Of a DNA stretch of 56,914 nt, positions 39,858 through 51,655 are shown piece by piece (the first letter of the stretch is position 1; every line of letters begins with the position of its first letter). The position numbers and the translations under genes were made by a program. A model generated the notes under the pieces. The model worked only from the letters and a program-made list of their open reading frames with translations, made no database searches and had not been told where the DNA came from. The stretch lies in contig NZ_RCVR01000030.1 in assembly GCF_016107305.1 (NCBI RefSeq), forward strand, positions 1 through 56,914. The letters are read 5' to 3'. The DNA comes from Roseomonas sp. KE2513 (GTDB taxonomy: Bacteria > Pseudomonadota > Alphaproteobacteria > Acetobacterales > Acetobacteraceae).

Positions 39858-41768
39858 TTATCCTATCTCGCAGGAGGGGGGCACTTCGGGCTTCAGCCTC
39901 GCTGGACGTCCGACCGGCGGCTTCCATTCTCCGCGCTTGCGCGCTGACCAAGCATAACGGGGATCGTCGTCAAGCAGGTGTAGGTGGTCAGCTAATCGGT
40001 TGCGCTCCAGCCAACCTACCGCCGCCTCCAACTCGGCCAAGGTCATGGCAGCTCGCGCCTTGTCACCAGTCACCCGCTTCAGGGCCGCGTTGTACCGGTG
40101 ATAAAGCCCGGCCCCTGCCACGCCACGGTGCGGCCCGGCCAAAGACGCCTCGTCCTCCACGGCCTGCGCCGCCACCATCTCGCCAAGGCGGTTGCGCAGG
40201 CGCCGTTCGACAACGGAGGGCACCTCCAGAAGCTCGCCTTGCACTTCCTCCTGCTCAGGGCGGCGCATCGCCAGCTCCGGCCCGGGCGCAAGACGGTCGA
40301 ACCGCATGGCGAGCGCGTTGGATGAGAGCGGCACGATGCCCTCCTTCGGGGCGGGAAGCTGATCCAGCAGCCAGTCGGGCAGCGTGGACTGCCCCCGACG
40401 AGGCTTTGGGCGGCGCGCCATGGTGCCCTGTTCCGTCTCCATACGTCGGCGGAACAGGCTGAACAGCGGGTCGTCCGGGTGAAAGACGAGGGCCTGCTGG
40501 GTTTCGTAGGACCCAGCGTTCGGGTCCACGCGCGTCGCGCGCGCCACCATCTGCTCCAGCCAAGGACGTGAGCGGATGTGGGTAAGGGCGGCCACCACTG
40601 CGACCTCTGGCGCGTCCAGCCCCTCATAGGCCATGGCCACTGTCACCAGAACCGAGGGCTCCGGCATCAGCCGGAAAGCGGCGAGCAGCTCGTGTGCCCG
40701 CGGCGTATCTGAGGTGGCGAGCTGGGCCACGATCTCGGCCTGTGACGCCGGGACCCACTGCCGCACCACCGCGAGGTAGTACCGCGCGGTTGCTTGGTCG
40801 GGTGCCACAACCAGCAGCTTACCCAGTCCCCGCGACGCCTCGCCGGGCGCCAACCCACGCGCCTGACGGCGCCGCGCGCGTAGATTGCGGATAGCCACGA
40901 ACGCCTCGCGTAGCAGGGCCTCGGCGAACCCGGTGCGGAGCGCGGTGAAGAGGGCAGGGCGCGTTGTCTCGTCCGGGTGAAAGCCGGAGATGCGATGCGG
41001 GCCTAGCTCGTTGCCGTCCTCGTCGCGCCAGCTGGCCTCACCGTCGAGCGCGCCGAAGGTGACGGGCAGCACGGCGCGTTCGGCAAGCGCCTGGGCGCGG
41101 GAGTAGCCGACCACGGCCCAGCCCTCCGCGTCCAGTGCCACCTCCCGCGTGCGGGCCTTGGGACCTTTACGGTAGGGCAGCCAGAGGATGCCCTTGCCGT
41201 CGGCGCGCTCCAGCGTACCGGAAAGCAGAAGCCGCACGCGGGCGCATTCCAGCAGGGGAAGGATGGCGCGCGACCAGGCGCTGGCTTGGCCCTCATCCTC
41301 CTCGGACTGTGCGGCAGTGACCGGGTCAATGTCAGCAAGCGCAGGGAGGTGGTGCACCTCGTCCACCACCAACAGAGTGCGGTGGCGGCGAAACTCGGCC
41401 AGGTGCAGATCCGGCGCCGCCGCGATGCCCTGGTAGGTGGTGATGTAACCGGATAAACCCCGGCTCGGGTCTGGTGTGTTGTCGGCGGCGCGTACGGACA
41501 GACCATGGCGGAGCGCATCGCGCCAAAAAGGATCGGCGAAGGCTTCCTCCGCCTGAAGCCGCAAGCTGTCGCGCGGCACCACCCAGCAGATTCGATCGAC
41601 GACACCGGCTGCGACCAGCCGGCTTGCGGCGATCACGGGTAGCAGCGACTTGCCACCGCCGGGCGTGACCGCAGCCAGAATGTCGCGCGCTGAGGTTTCG
41701 CCCGTGACGATCGCCTCAATCACGCCGGCAAGCTGCTGCTGGTGTGAGCGTAGGGGCCGGGCTGTCAC
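39858..41768 (-). CDS. Superfamily 2 DEAD/DEAH-box helicase
   Basis: About 636 residues from the GTG at 41768; a TTG two codons upstream is possible. Walker A in TPGGGKSLLP (about 38), a DEAH-type motif VVDEVHHLPAL (about 135), motif III LLLSGTLERADGKG (about 190), and a helicase C-terminal core with VTVAMAYEGLDAPEVAVVAAL and the arginine finger region MVARATRVDPNAG. This pattern (EcoEI/type III restriction-like R subunit) is common on plasmids. The C-terminal 140 residues carry no known catalytic motif. A DNA repair, defence or conjugation-linked role cannot be told from sequence alone. Confidence 0.8.
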   Translation of the reverse strand: MTARPLRSHQQQLAGVIEAIVTGETSARDILAAVTPGGGKSLLPVIAASRLVAAGVVDRICWVVPRDSLRLQAEEAFADPFWRDALRHGLSVRAADNTPDPSRGLSGYITTYQGIAAAPDLHLAEFRRHRTLLVVDEVHHLPALADIDPVTAAQSEEDEGQASAWSRAILPLLECARVRLLLSGTLERADGKGILWLPYRKGPKARTREVALDAEGWAVVGYSRAQALAERAVLPVTFGALDGEASWRDEDGNELGPHRISGFHPDETTRPALFTALRTGFAEALLREAFVAIRNLRARRRQARGLAPGEASRGLGKLLVVAPDQATARYYLAVVRQWVPASQAEIVAQLATSDTPRAHELLAAFRLMPEPSVLVTVAMAYEGLDAPEVAVVAALTHIRSRPWLEQMVARATRVDPNAGSYETQQALVFHPDDPLFSLFRRRMETEQGTMARRPKPRRGQSTLPDWLLDQLPAPKEGIVPLSSNALAMRFDRLAPGPELAMRRPEQEEVQGELLEVPSVVERRLRNRLGEMVAAQAVEDEASLAGPHRGVAGAGLYHRYNAALKRVTGDKARAAMTLAELEAAVGWLERNRLADHLHLLDDDPRYAWSARKRGEWKPPVGRPARLKPEVPPSCEIG

Positions 41769-42148
41769 AGGCAATTATGCAGAGGGCAGGGCACGCCAAG
41801 ACTCTGATTCAGCCCGATTCCTCTGTCTACCCCCTCGCCGCGTCATAGCCACTTCAACAGCCTCGGGTAAAAATCTGATGCTGATCGGCCAGGAAATACC
41901 CGTGTCGCCCTGACTGCAATATTCCCGTAAAGTCAGTCACCAGCCGTGGTCTGCCCCCAGAGCCGGCGGGCAGGGCCGGCTTGAGGCACCCCACCAGCCT
42001 CGCCGGCCTGTCTTTTTGCTGCGTCGTCGCAAGAAGCAGCAGAGCCTGCATAACCGTCAGGCTGCTGCGGGAGTAGAGATCAAGATTATACACCGCTTTG
42101 ATTAGGCCTCGTTGAGGCGGCTTGATAACGGGAAGTCGCCAGTGCCGC
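41769..42148. other. Noncoding gap between the helicase and the IS1182-type element
   Basis: 380 nt with no supported gene. A 106-codon open frame on the - strand has no family features and poor protein character. A short hairpin, GCCTC-GTT-GAGGC, lies near 42107. Confidence 0.5.
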
Positions 42149-43632
42149 CTAGGAGCCCGTCTCGGTAACCACATTTCGAGCTGACACTGTGGAGCGTTGA
42201 GGGGCGCCCGTAGTGCGCCAGCTTGCAGTGCGGGTCATCCTGTTGCTGCCTTGGCGAGCTTGGTGAGGTTGTGGGCGGTGCAGACCAGCGCCCACTCGTG
42301 TTTCACCTTCTCAAGGCCGCGGAGGAGGAGCTGTCGGAACCCTCGTGCCGCCTTGATCTGCCCAAACACGGGTTCGACCACCTGCTTGCGTAGCCGGTAG
42401 CGGCTGCGACGGCCGGCGCGTCTGAGCCGCAGCCGCATGGCTGAGACCAGTGGGCCTCGGCGACGGTCCTCGCCGCCATCGGGGTGCTTGGCGCGGCCGG
42501 TGGCGACGTAGCCGCGGATGCCGCGCCGGTCGAGGTCGGCCAGGTTGGCCTCCGAGCAGTAGCCGCTGTCGGCGGAGACCTCGGCGGGCGTAACGCCGGT
42601 GTTGGTAGTGACGGCGCCGAGCAGCGGTCCCAAGGCGTCCTGGTCGGAGGCGTTGTTGGTCAGGTGATGCGCCACGATGACCTGCGCCGTCGCATCCACG
42701 GCGGCCCCGGCGTTGTAGGCCTGCACGAAGCCGTCGCGGCCCTTCATGATCCGGCTCTCCGGATCGGTGAAGTTGCGCTGTGCAGTGGGCCTGGGCTCGC
42801 CCGGCGGGTGCTTCGGCTTGCGTCCGCGACGCCCACTCGGCGAGCCATCGGCCTTGGTTCCCGGATCCGGCTTGGCGGCGGCTGCGGCCCGCGCCTCGGC
42901 CTCGAGTTCCGCTTTCGCGGCACGGATCCGCTCCAGGCGGCGCGCCTTGTCACGCATCCAGGCCGGCATCTCGTCGCCGCGCCGCTCGGCCCCGAGAGTG
43001 GCGTCCTCCTCGGCATCCGTCTCTTCCGCCTGCGCCAGCCAGCCCTCGACCTCGGCCGCCATTTCGGCCTCGGCCGGGCCCATCCGGGCGTAGCTCATCG
43101 CCTTGTGCTTGGAAGCATTGGCCCGCAGCTTGGTGCCGTCCACCGCGACATGGCCGAGCCCGACCAGGCCGGCACGTCGGCACAACGTGAGCACCTGCAC
43201 GAAGAGGTCGGCCAAGGCCGTCAGGTGGCGCCGGCGGAACTCGCTGATGGTGCGGAAGTCCGGCCGGCTCAGCGCCGTCACCGCCTGGAAGTCCAGGCGC
43301 TCCTCGCAGGCACGCGCGATCCGCCGCGACGAATAGACGCCTCGGCTGTAGGCGTAGAGCAGCAGCGCCACCATCATCGCAGGGTGGTACGGCGGATAGC
43401 CACGAGGCTCCGTGTAGGCCGAAAGGATGGCGGAGAGGTCGAGTTCCTCCGCCACGATGTCGCGGACCAGATGCGCAGGATGCCCCTGAGGTACAAACTC
43501 CTGCACCGAGGGCGGCAGCAGCCAGACCTCGTCCACCTTCCAGGGCCGAAAGCTCTTCGTCATACCGGCGAGCGAATCACCACCCAGCCCACCTGTCGAG
43601 CCAATTCAGCCGTTACCGGGACACGCTCCTAG
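42149..43632 (-). mobile_element. IS1182-type insertion sequence
   Basis: Near-perfect terminal inverted repeats: AGGAGCCCGTCTCGGTAAC (42151) against the reverse complement of GTTACCGGGACACGCTCCT (43612), 16 of 19 identical. CTAG occurs at both outer edges (42149-42152 and 43629-43632), which fits a 4-bp palindromic target duplication. One full transposase ORF inside; the element looks complete. Confidence 0.85.
42235..43563 (-). CDS. IS1182-type transposase
   Basis: 442 residues. The N-terminus KVDEVWLLPPSVQEFVPQGHPAHLV is a hallmark of the family, followed by YHPAMMVALLLYAYSRGVYSSRRIA and the first catalytic Asp in GHVAVDGTKLRANASKHKAMSY. A charged linker with GRRGRKP (about 245-255) precedes NFTDPESRIMK...AYNAGAAVDATAQVIVA and VSADSGYCSEANL; the C-terminal part has EPVFGQIKAARGFRQLLLRG with the catalytic Glu. 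It is intact, so the element may be active. Confidence 0.9.
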   Translation of the reverse strand: MTKSFRPWKVDEVWLLPPSVQEFVPQGHPAHLVRDIVAEELDLSAILSAYTEPRGYPPYHPAMMVALLLYAYSRGVYSSRRIARACEERLDFQAVTALSRPDFRTISEFRRRHLTALADLFVQVLTLCRRAGLVGLGHVAVDGTKLRANASKHKAMSYARMGPAEAEMAAEVEGWLAQAEETDAEEDATLGAERRGDEMPAWMRDKARRLERIRAAKAELEAEARAAAAAKPDPGTKADGSPSGRRGRKPKHPPGEPRPTAQRNFTDPESRIMKGRDGFVQAYNAGAAVDATAQVIVAHHLTNNASDQDALGPLLGAVTTNTGVTPAEVSADSGYCSEANLADLDRRGIRGYVATGRAKHPDGGEDRRRGPLVSAMRLRLRRAGRRSRYRLRKQVVEPVFGQIKAARGFRQLLLRGLEKVKHEWALVCTAHNLTKLAKAATG

Positions 43633-44876
43633 CTTTAGATGGCATGGTTGGCCCCTTCAGGCCCTGACGCAGCGCAGCCAGGGCATCCAATGCCGAGTGA
43701 TCACGGCCTCAGATGTCAGGACTGCAGGGACATCACAGGTCCCTGATAGAAAAACCTTCAGGTTGTCCCAATCTCCCAAAAAATGCGGTTGGAATGCGGT
43801 TGCGTTAGCTGAACAGCATAGGGGAGCGGGCATGGCGGTGATGGAGCCCTTCGGCGAGTTGGTCCTGGACGAGCGGGAGGTGGCACTTCTTTCTTCACTG
43901 CCTGATGCGGAAGACCAGGCCCTGCGACACCTGATCGCGATTGCGCGAACCCGGGGTCACGTCAACCACGCCGAGGTGTCTGCCGCCCTTCCGTCGGACC
44001 AGCTTTCCTCAGATCGTATCGAGGATGCTTTGGGCGTGCTGTCGGCCATAGGCGTCGAGATCACTGACGAAGAGGAAGTGGACGAGGAGGTTCCCACAGA
44101 AGGAACGGTGACCGCGACCGAAACTGATGAGGAGCCGGCAGGGAACGCCAAGGAGGAAAGCGGGGGCAGCGCCGACCCAGTCCGCATGTACTTGCGGGAT
44201 ATGGGCACGCTCACGCTGCTGAGCCGAGAAGGCGAGATCGCCATTGCCAAGCGCATCGAGAGCGGGCGCAGTGCCATGATCGAGGGACTTTGCGAGGCGC
44301 CACTGGTACTCGACGCCATCCTGGGCTGGTACCGGGCGGTTCAGGACGGAAGTATGCTGCTTCGTGACGTCCTCGACCTGGAGGCGACGGCGGGCGCAGC
44401 CGAGGGGGTGGCGAACGAGACGGCGGACCCGGACGACGATGAGGTTGGTGATGCCAGCGATGTAGGCAGCATGGTCACGCCCTCGGTACTCGAACAGCAG
44501 GTCAAGCCCGAGGCCATGGCAGCCTTCGAAGCGATCGACGCCGCCTCCGAAGTGGTGCGGGGCCTGCAGGCACGCCGCATGGCGGCCTATGTTGAGGGGC
44601 ACGCCCTTGGACAGATGGATGAGGCCGAATTTACCCGGCTTCGCGGGGAGTTGGTGGCGCTCGTCGGCGACGTGCACCTTCACGCTAACCGCATATCCGA
44701 ACTCGTCGAGCGCTTACGTGAGATCAACAAGCGCCTCATGGGCGCAGAAGGGCGCTTGCTCCGCATTGCAGAGACAGCGGGCGTGAAGCGTGAAGATTTT
44801 CTCGCCCTTTACCACAGAGGTGGCTCGGTTTGTCTGAACAGCAGTTCGTGCTGGGATAAGTGGAGCCCTGCCGGGT

Positions 44877-45704
44877 TTAGGCCGCCGCGATCTGCGGGAG
44901 CCGGGTGAAGTATGCTTGGTCTGGCGTCTGTCGGTCGAGGCTCGAATGAGGCCTGCGGCCGTTGTAGAAGGTCAGGTAGCGGCCGATTGAGGCGCGGGCC
45001 TCGCCGACGGTCTCATAGGCCTTCAGGTAGACCTCCTCGTACTTGACCGAGCGCCAGAGCCGCTCGACGAAGACGTTGTCGCGCCAGGAGCCCCTGCCGT
45101 CCATGCTGATGGCGACACCGGCCTTGAGCAGCATTTCGGTGAAGGCCTGGCTGGTGAACTGCGATCCTTGGTCCGTATTGAAGATGTCAGGCCGGCCATG
45201 CCGGACCATGGCCTCCTCCAGTGCCTCGACGCAGAACGCCGCTTCCATGCTGATCGACACTCGCCAGGACAGGACCCGGCGGCTGAACCAGTCGAGCACG
45301 GCGGCGAGGTAGACGAAACCACGTGCCATGGGCACGTAGGTGATATCCATGGCCCAGACCTGGTTCGGGTGCTCGATCTTCATCCCGCGCAGCAGATACG
45401 GGTAGATCTTGTGGCCCGGCGCCGGCTTGGAGGTGTTCGGCTTGCGATAGATCGCCTCGATGCCCATGCGCTTCATCAGCGTCGCAACATGGCATCGGCC
45501 GATCTCGACACCTTCCTTGTTCAGGAGATCACGCAGCATCCGGCTCCCTGCAAACGGGAACTCCAGGTGCAGTTCATCCATCCGGCGCATCACCGCAAGG
45601 TCGGCCGCCGACACCGGCCGCGGCAGATAGTAGACGCTGCCCCGACTGATCCCGAGAAGGCTCGCCTGCCTGGCGATGGGCAGGCCATGCTCGCGGTCGA
45701 TCAT
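44877..45704 (-). CDS. IS3-type transposase OrfB (DDE integrase)
   Basis: 275 residues. HTH_21-like start followed by the integrase core: [27 protein letters not shown] carries the first Asp, [14 protein letters not shown] the second, and a Glu in [16 protein letters not shown] the third. The ORF overlaps orfA by ATGA; programmed frameshifting to an OrfAB fusion is usual in this family. Confidence 0.9.
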   Translation of the reverse strand: MIDREHGLPIARQASLLGISRGSVYYLPRPVSAADLAVMRRMDELHLEFPFAGSRMLRDLLNKEGVEIGRCHVATLMKRMGIEAIYRKPNTSKPAPGHKIYPYLLRGMKIEHPNQVWAMDITYVPMARGFVYLAAVLDWFSRRVLSWRVSISMEAAFCVEALEEAMVRHGRPDIFNTDQGSQFTSQAFTEMLLKAGVAISMDGRGSWRDNVFVERLWRSVKYEEVYLKAYETVGEARASIGRYLTFYNGRRPHSSLDRQTPDQAYFTRLPQIAAA

Positions 45705-46012
45705 CGCTTTGCGCTCAGCAGGCCGGCTTTGCTGAGCGCGCCGGACAAAAAATCATTGCTGAGCGTCAGCTCGCCAATCTTCGCGTGGAGCGTCTTGACG
45801 TCCACCGCCGGCGTGGCCAGGTCCGATTCGGTCTCGGAACCGAACACCCCGGCAGCCCCCTCCAGGAGCTGGGCCTTCCACGTCGTAATCTGGTTCGGGT
45901 GCACGTCGAACTGCTGGGCCAGCTCGGCCAGCGTCTTCTCGCCCCTCACGGCAGCCAGCGCCACCTTCGCCTTGAAAGCCGGGGAATGGTTCCGTCGAGG
46001 TCGCTTGCTCAT
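45701..46012 (-). CDS. IS3-type transposase OrfA
   Basis: 103 residues. Helix-turn-helix of the IS3 OrfA type: [45 protein letters not shown] in outline, then a leucine-zipper-like helix ([26 protein letters not shown]). The ATG at 46012 was chosen because the upstream extension covers the element end. Confidence 0.88.
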   Translation of the reverse strand: MSKRPRRNHSPAFKAKVALAAVRGEKTLAELAQQFDVHPNQITTWKAQLLEGAAGVFGSETESDLATPAVDVKTLHAKIGELTLSNDFLSGALSKAGLLSAKR

Positions 46013-46393
46013 CGTCTCTCCTAATCTGCAGCCATCCTGGCCGCCGTCAGGCAGAAACTCCACTCATCCAACCTGTCCAAATTCCCCGAGCCACCTCTCC
46101 ACGCCTCCGCCTCTTCGGCGGGCTGGATGGCTCAGCTTTCTTCTCGGAAGGGGAGGGGATGGATGGCTCTCGCAACACGTCATGCCTCGGAACTGGAGGA
46201 GGCGCGCACCGCCATCGACGCCATCGCGGAGGAGGCAGGACTACCTATCCCCGAGTTCCGTCGCGTGCAAGCGGTCGTGGCTAAAGGCGAGCGCGACATG
46301 AACCGCGCCAAGAAGGAGATGATCGAGGCCAACCTCCGCCTCGTGATCTCCATCGCCAAGAAGTACACCAACCGCGGCCTGCAGTTCCTGGAT

Positions 46394-46424
<31 letters not shown>

Positions 46425-47130
46425 GAGCCGTCGATAAGTTCGAGTATCGCCGCGGGTTCAAGTTCTCCACTTACGCCACTTGGTGGATCCGCCAAGCCGT
46501 GACACGCAGCATCGCGGATCAAGCGCGCACCATTCGTGTGCCGGTGCATATGACTGAAACCGTAAACAAGCTGCACCGCACCTCCAGGCAGATGATGCAC
46601 GAACTCGGGCGGGAGCCGACGCCGGCTGAGCTTGCGGCGAAGATGGGTATGCCGGTCGAGAAGGTGGTCAAGGCGCAGAAGATCGCGCGCGAGCCCGTCA
46701 GCCTTGAAACGCCGCTCGGTGACGAAGAGGACAGCACCCTCGGAGCCTTCATCCAGGACGAGAACGCCGTAATGCCGCTCGACGTTGCTGTTCAAGCCGG
46801 GCTGCGGGACGCCGCCACAAAGGCGCTGTCCGGCCTGACAGCTCGTGAGGAGCGGGTGCTTCGCATGCGGTTCGGGATCGGCATGAACACCGACCACACC
46901 CTGGAGGAGGTTGGCCAGCAGTTCAGCGTAACCCGCGAGCGCATCCGCCAGATCGAAGCCAAAGCACTGCGGAAGCTGAAGCACCCGACCCGGGGCAGGC
47001 AACTGCGCACCTTTCTTGAGGAGGGTTGAGGGCAGAACCTACGCGCCAGGAGGCTACGTAAGCGCATGGTTTTACCAGAGATTTCCCAACAATTTTACAT
47101 AAATACTATTATGCGACTAATGTATGTAGA

Positions 47131-48575
47131 TCACCGATAGAGATGTCACCCGCCTCACCGATAGAGCTGACACTGTTGGCCTGGTGGTTCCTGGGCGCTG
47201 GGGTGGCGGTGGATGACGGTGATCACGATGAGTCGCAAGGAGCTCGCTCGCCTGCAGACACTGGTGGATCTGGCGGATGGCCGGATGCCTGTGGAGGACG
47301 CGGCGGCGCTGATGGGCACTGGGCGGCGGCAGGCCTATCGGCTCTTGCGCGCCTTTCGAACTGAGGGCGCGGACGGGCTCATTTCTCGGCGGCGTGGCAG
47401 GCCGAGCAACCGGGCGCACGGGAGCGTCTTCCGCGGAACGGTGTTGAGCTTGGTCCGGGCGCACTATGCCGACTTCGGGCCGACCCTGGCGGCCGAGAAG
47501 CTGGCTGAGTTGCACGGTATGCCAATCGGCGTCGAAACGTTGCGGCAATGGATGGTGGCCGAGGGGCTTTGGGTTAAGCGGCGGGATCGCGGCAAGCGGG
47601 TCCACCAGCCTCGGAGCTGCCGGGATTGTTTGGGGGAATTGGTGCAGGTTGATGGTTGCGAGCACCACTGGTTCGAGGACCGAGGCCCTCCCTGCACGCT
47701 GCTGGTATTTGTGGACGACGCGACCAGTCGACTGATGCACCTGAGGTTTGCGCCCAGTGAGAGTGCCTTTGCCTACTTCCAGGCCGCGCGGGAGTACCTG
47801 GAGACGCATGGAAAGCCGATTGCCTTTTACAGCGACAAGCACTCCGTATTCCGCCTGGCCAAAACCGATGCTGCCGGGGGCGACGGCATGACGCAATTCG
47901 GCCGTGCGATGCACGAGTTGAACATCGACATCCTGTGCGCGAATGCACCGCAGGCGAAGGGCCGTGTGGAACGGGCGCACAAGACGCTGCAGGACCGGTT
48001 GGTGAAGGAATTACGACTGGCTGGGATCAGTGATCCAGAGCGTGGCAACGCTTGGCTGCCTGACTTCATGGCAGCCTACAACGCGCGCTTCGGCAAGCCG
48101 GCGCGGGTTGCCAAGGACCAACACCGACCCTTGGCGCCGCAGGATAACCTTGGCGACAGTTTCGCTTGGCGAGTGGAGCGGACGGTGACCTACGCACTGA
48201 CGGTGCAGTATGACCGTGTGATGTTTCTGCTGGAGCCGAACGAGGTGACACGGGCACTGCCACGGCAGAAGGTGACCGTATACGACTTCCCGGACGGACG
48301 GGTTGAGGTCCGATGCCAGGGGAGGTCCCTGCCCTACCGGACGTTCGATCGGATCACCCGGGCAACCCAGGGCGACGTCGTGGAAAACAAGCGTCTCACC
48401 GAAGCACTGGAGTTCTGCCAGGTGCTGCAGGCGCAGATGCCGCCCAAGACACGCAGCAGTCGGGCTCCGAGAAGAACGGCACAGCCGAATCACATGTTTG
48501 GGGTCACCTGATGCGGCTCGGAACCAGCCTTGTGACATCTCTGTCCGTGACAAACTGGGACTTCTCTAATGGTGA
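47131..48575 (+). mobile_element. ISNCY (IS1202-group) insertion sequence
   Basis: Imperfect terminal inverted repeats: TCACCGATAGAGATGTCAC at 47131 against the reverse complement of the right end near 48575 (15 of 19 match). The 10-bp sequence AATGTATGTA occurs just outside both ends (47119-47128 and 48581-48590), though offset by a few bases from the repeats, so exact ends are uncertain by a few nt. Confidence 0.7.
47213..48511 (+). CDS. ISNCY-type transposase
   Basis: 432 residues. N-terminal HTH (MSRKELARLQTLVDLADGRMPVEDAAALMGTGRRQAYRLLRAF in outline), an RRRGRPSNR linker and FGPTLAAEKLAELHG typical of the group, then a DDE core: ELVQVDGCEHHWFED, LLVFVDDATSRLMHLRF, FYSDKHSVFRL and NAPQAKGRVERAHKTLQDRLVKEL. 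Intact. An alternative ATG is five codons downstream. Confidence 0.9.
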   Translation: MTVITMSRKELARLQTLVDLADGRMPVEDAAALMGTGRRQAYRLLRAFRTEGADGLISRRRGRPSNRAHGSVFRGTVLSLVRAHYADFGPTLAAEKLAELHGMPIGVETLRQWMVAEGLWVKRRDRGKRVHQPRSCRDCLGELVQVDGCEHHWFEDRGPPCTLLVFVDDATSRLMHLRFAPSESAFAYFQAAREYLETHGKPIAFYSDKHSVFRLAKTDAAGGDGMTQFGRAMHELNIDILCANAPQAKGRVERAHKTLQDRLVKELRLAGISDPERGNAWLPDFMAAYNARFGKPARVAKDQHRPLAPQDNLGDSFAWRVERTVTYALTVQYDRVMFLLEPNEVTRALPRQKVTVYDFPDGRVEVRCQGRSLPYRTFDRITRATQGDVVENKRLTEALEFCQVLQAQMPPKTRSSRAPRRTAQPNHMFGVT

Positions 48576-48600
48576 ATAACAATGTATGTAAGCGCAATAT

Positions 48601-49314
48601 TAAGCTGTTACTCCTGTGCCAGATAGAGATGGCACCCTGCCCGGCAGTTCTGCCGTGGGAGGCTGGCTGTGGCGGTTGTGACGATGGGCAGACACGAGTT
48701 CGACCAACTTGAGGTGCTACTAGGTGTACAATCCGGCCGGCCGTGGGTGGCTGATGCCTGTACTCTGCTGAATCGGTCGCGCCGGCAGGTATTCCGCTTG
48801 CTGCGAGGCATACGGGAAGCTGGTGCCGCAAGCCTGGTTTCTAAACGGCGTGGCACGCCGAGCAACCGGCGTCTGCCCGACGCGGTGCGGCAGCTCGCCA
48901 TGAGCTTGGTGCGAGAGCACTACAGCGACTTCGGTCCGACGCTTGCGGCCGAGAAGCCTGCGGAACGCCATGGCTGCAAGGCGTCGCGGGAAACGCTGCG
49001 GAGCTGGATGGTCGCGGATGGGCTGTGGCTGGAGCGGCGTGCCCGCCTGCCCTCACCGCACCAGCCGCGGCGTCGGCGCGAGTGCCTCGGCGAGCTGGTT
49101 CAGATCGACGGCTCCGAGCATGCCTAGTTCGAGGATCGCAGCTCCGTCTGCACCTTGCTGGCGTTTGTGGACGACGCCACCAGCCGCCTTCTGCTGCTGC
49201 GGTTTGTGCCGAGCGAGTCGGCGTTCTCCTACTTCGTGGCGGTGCGGGCCTACCTGGAGGCACACGGCAAGCCGCTTGCTTTTTACTCGGACAAGCACGA
49301 GGTGTTTCGGGTTC
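48601..49314 (+). pseudogene. Second ISNCY-type element, left part, with internal stop, cut by an IS3-type element
   Basis: ORF from 48669 is similar to the neighbouring ISNCY transposase (FGPTLAAEKPAERHG, GELVQIDGSEHA, FVDDATSRLLLLRF, FYSDKHEVFRV). A TAG at 49126-49128 replaces the Trp of EHxWFED, and reading continues in frame to 49314, where the IS3-type element starts. The 3' part of this transposase is not found right of the IS3 element, so it was already truncated. Two copies of the family side by side suggest successive insertions. Confidence 0.75.
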
Positions 49315-49353
49315 TGAACCGCCCCGGGTTCGCCGGAGGCTGGTGAACTTGAG

Positions 49354-50578
<1,225 letters not shown>

Positions 50579-50628
50579 AGCCCCATCTTCTCAACAGTTG
50601 GGGCCTCCGACAAACCCGGGGCGGTTCA

Positions 50629-51230
50629 GTTCATCCGGTGCGGCGGCGACTGCTTTGTGCGCCACGTTCAGGTCGGGCAAGTGGTGCAGGAAGCCCAGCC
50701 GCGCCAGCGCCACAGCCCGTGCGGGCGCCACCGGTGCGTCGTCCTGGGAAAGGAGGGCGCGAAGCGCGTCAACCTTGCGTAGCTGCTGGAAGGAGCGCAC
50801 CTCCCGCCAGACTCTCCAGAGCACCGCCAGCAGCCCGGCACCAAAGACCAGCACCGTGATCCAGCTCAGCGTAGCCGAGCGGGCGAACTGGTCCCCGACG
50901 AAGCCCACCGCTGAGAGCACCAGCCATCCCAGCAGCAGCACGGTCAAGCCAGCGGCCATCGGGTTCAGCGAGCCCTGGGTACCGCCCTGTGCGCAGCAGG
51001 CCAGGAGCGCAGCAGGCCAGGAGCCCAGCCGTGGTCGACGCGCCCTCCCGGCATGCCCTCCGGTCCAGCAACGCCGGCGCCAGGAGGGGCAGCAGATCCG
51101 CCGCCCCGTCCAGCAGGCCCGCGGCGGGTGGCAACGCCCCGCCCGCCTCTGGTGCCAGGCTGGTGACCATCATGGGCGGCTCCTCGCCCGGTGGTTCAAG
51201 CAGGACGGGGCTGAGGGCCTCGCCGGTCAC
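50629..51230 (-). pseudogene. YcjF/TIGR01620-type membrane protein, truncated and frameshifted
   Basis: Starting at a GTG that overlaps the ycjX-type stop, the first 70 codons (GEALSPVLLEPPGEEPPMMV) are followed by a frame change, then two membrane helices (GLTVLLLGWLVLSAVGFVGDQ and SWITVLVFGAGLLAVLWRVW) and LRKVDALRALLSQ, typical of the YcjF family. The C-terminal part is missing because of the IS3-type element and an earlier deletion. Function lost. Confidence 0.55.
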
Positions 51231-51382
51231 AGCTTGTCGCCTAGCAGCGTCGTGAGCACCTTGTCCAACCCGAGATGCGGAATGGCCTTCAGGCCACTCG
51301 CCTCCATCCTGGGCGGCTCGAACACCGGCAGCATGAAGCGCCGCTGGTTCCAGAAACCTTTCTGCGGCGGTCTGCGGGCGAT
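51227..51382 (-). pseudogene. C-terminal remnant of a YcjX-type GTPase-like protein
   Basis: About 51 codons preceded by an in-frame TAG: GFWNQRRFMLPVFEPPRM, then GLKAIPHLGLDKVLTTLLGDKL and a stop. This is the usual C-terminus of YcjX (DUF463) proteins, which are encoded next to YcjF. The remainder is lost. Confidence 0.5.
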
Positions 51383-51427
51383 CTAACCAACTGGCTAGCT
51401 TCCATGCTCGGCTGAAAGCTCTCCATC

Positions 51428-51655
51428 GTGAGGCACTGGTGGACCGGGCTGCAAGGCGTCTGGGTTGCTCCAGGTCAGTTGCCACTCGAGGTTCCGCAAA
51501 GCTTCAACGTGTTGCCGCACAGGTGGGTGGTGGAACGAACGTTTGCCTGGATCGGACGCAGCTGGCGCAAAGCCAAGGCCTACGAGCACCTCAAGAGGAC
51601 TGACGAGATGCTCACCTACATGCCCATGTTGCGCGTCATGCTCCGCAGGCCCACC
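51428..51655 (+). pseudogene. IS5-type transposase, C-terminal fragment
   Basis: A 70-80 codon stretch with FNVLPHRWVVERTFAWIGRSWRKAKAYE and a final MLTYMPMLRVMLRR, typical of the C-terminus of IS5-family transposases (RWVVERTFAW motif with the catalytic Glu). The rest of the element is missing, and it overlaps the end of the GGDEF-EAL gene. Confidence 0.65.

Larger units (their letters stand above)
44816..46098 (-). mobile_element. IS3-type insertion sequence inside the rpoD-like gene
   Basis: 1283 bp. Ends read AGAGGTGGCTCGG (left) and its exact complement CCGAGCCACCTCT (right). The 4-bp target CCAC is duplicated at 44812-44815 and 46099-46102. Two overlapping ORFs (orfA, orfB) on the - strand. 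The element appears complete. Confidence 0.9.

Noticed and set aside
41854-42174. 106-codon open frame on the - strand before the IS1182-type element
   Set aside because: Overlaps the element end, no motifs, no good start signal.
47119-48590. AATGTATGTA as the exact target duplication of the ISNCY element
   Set aside because: The repeats are offset differently from the two inverted ends (2 nt at left, 5 nt at right), so an exact duplication cannot be claimed.
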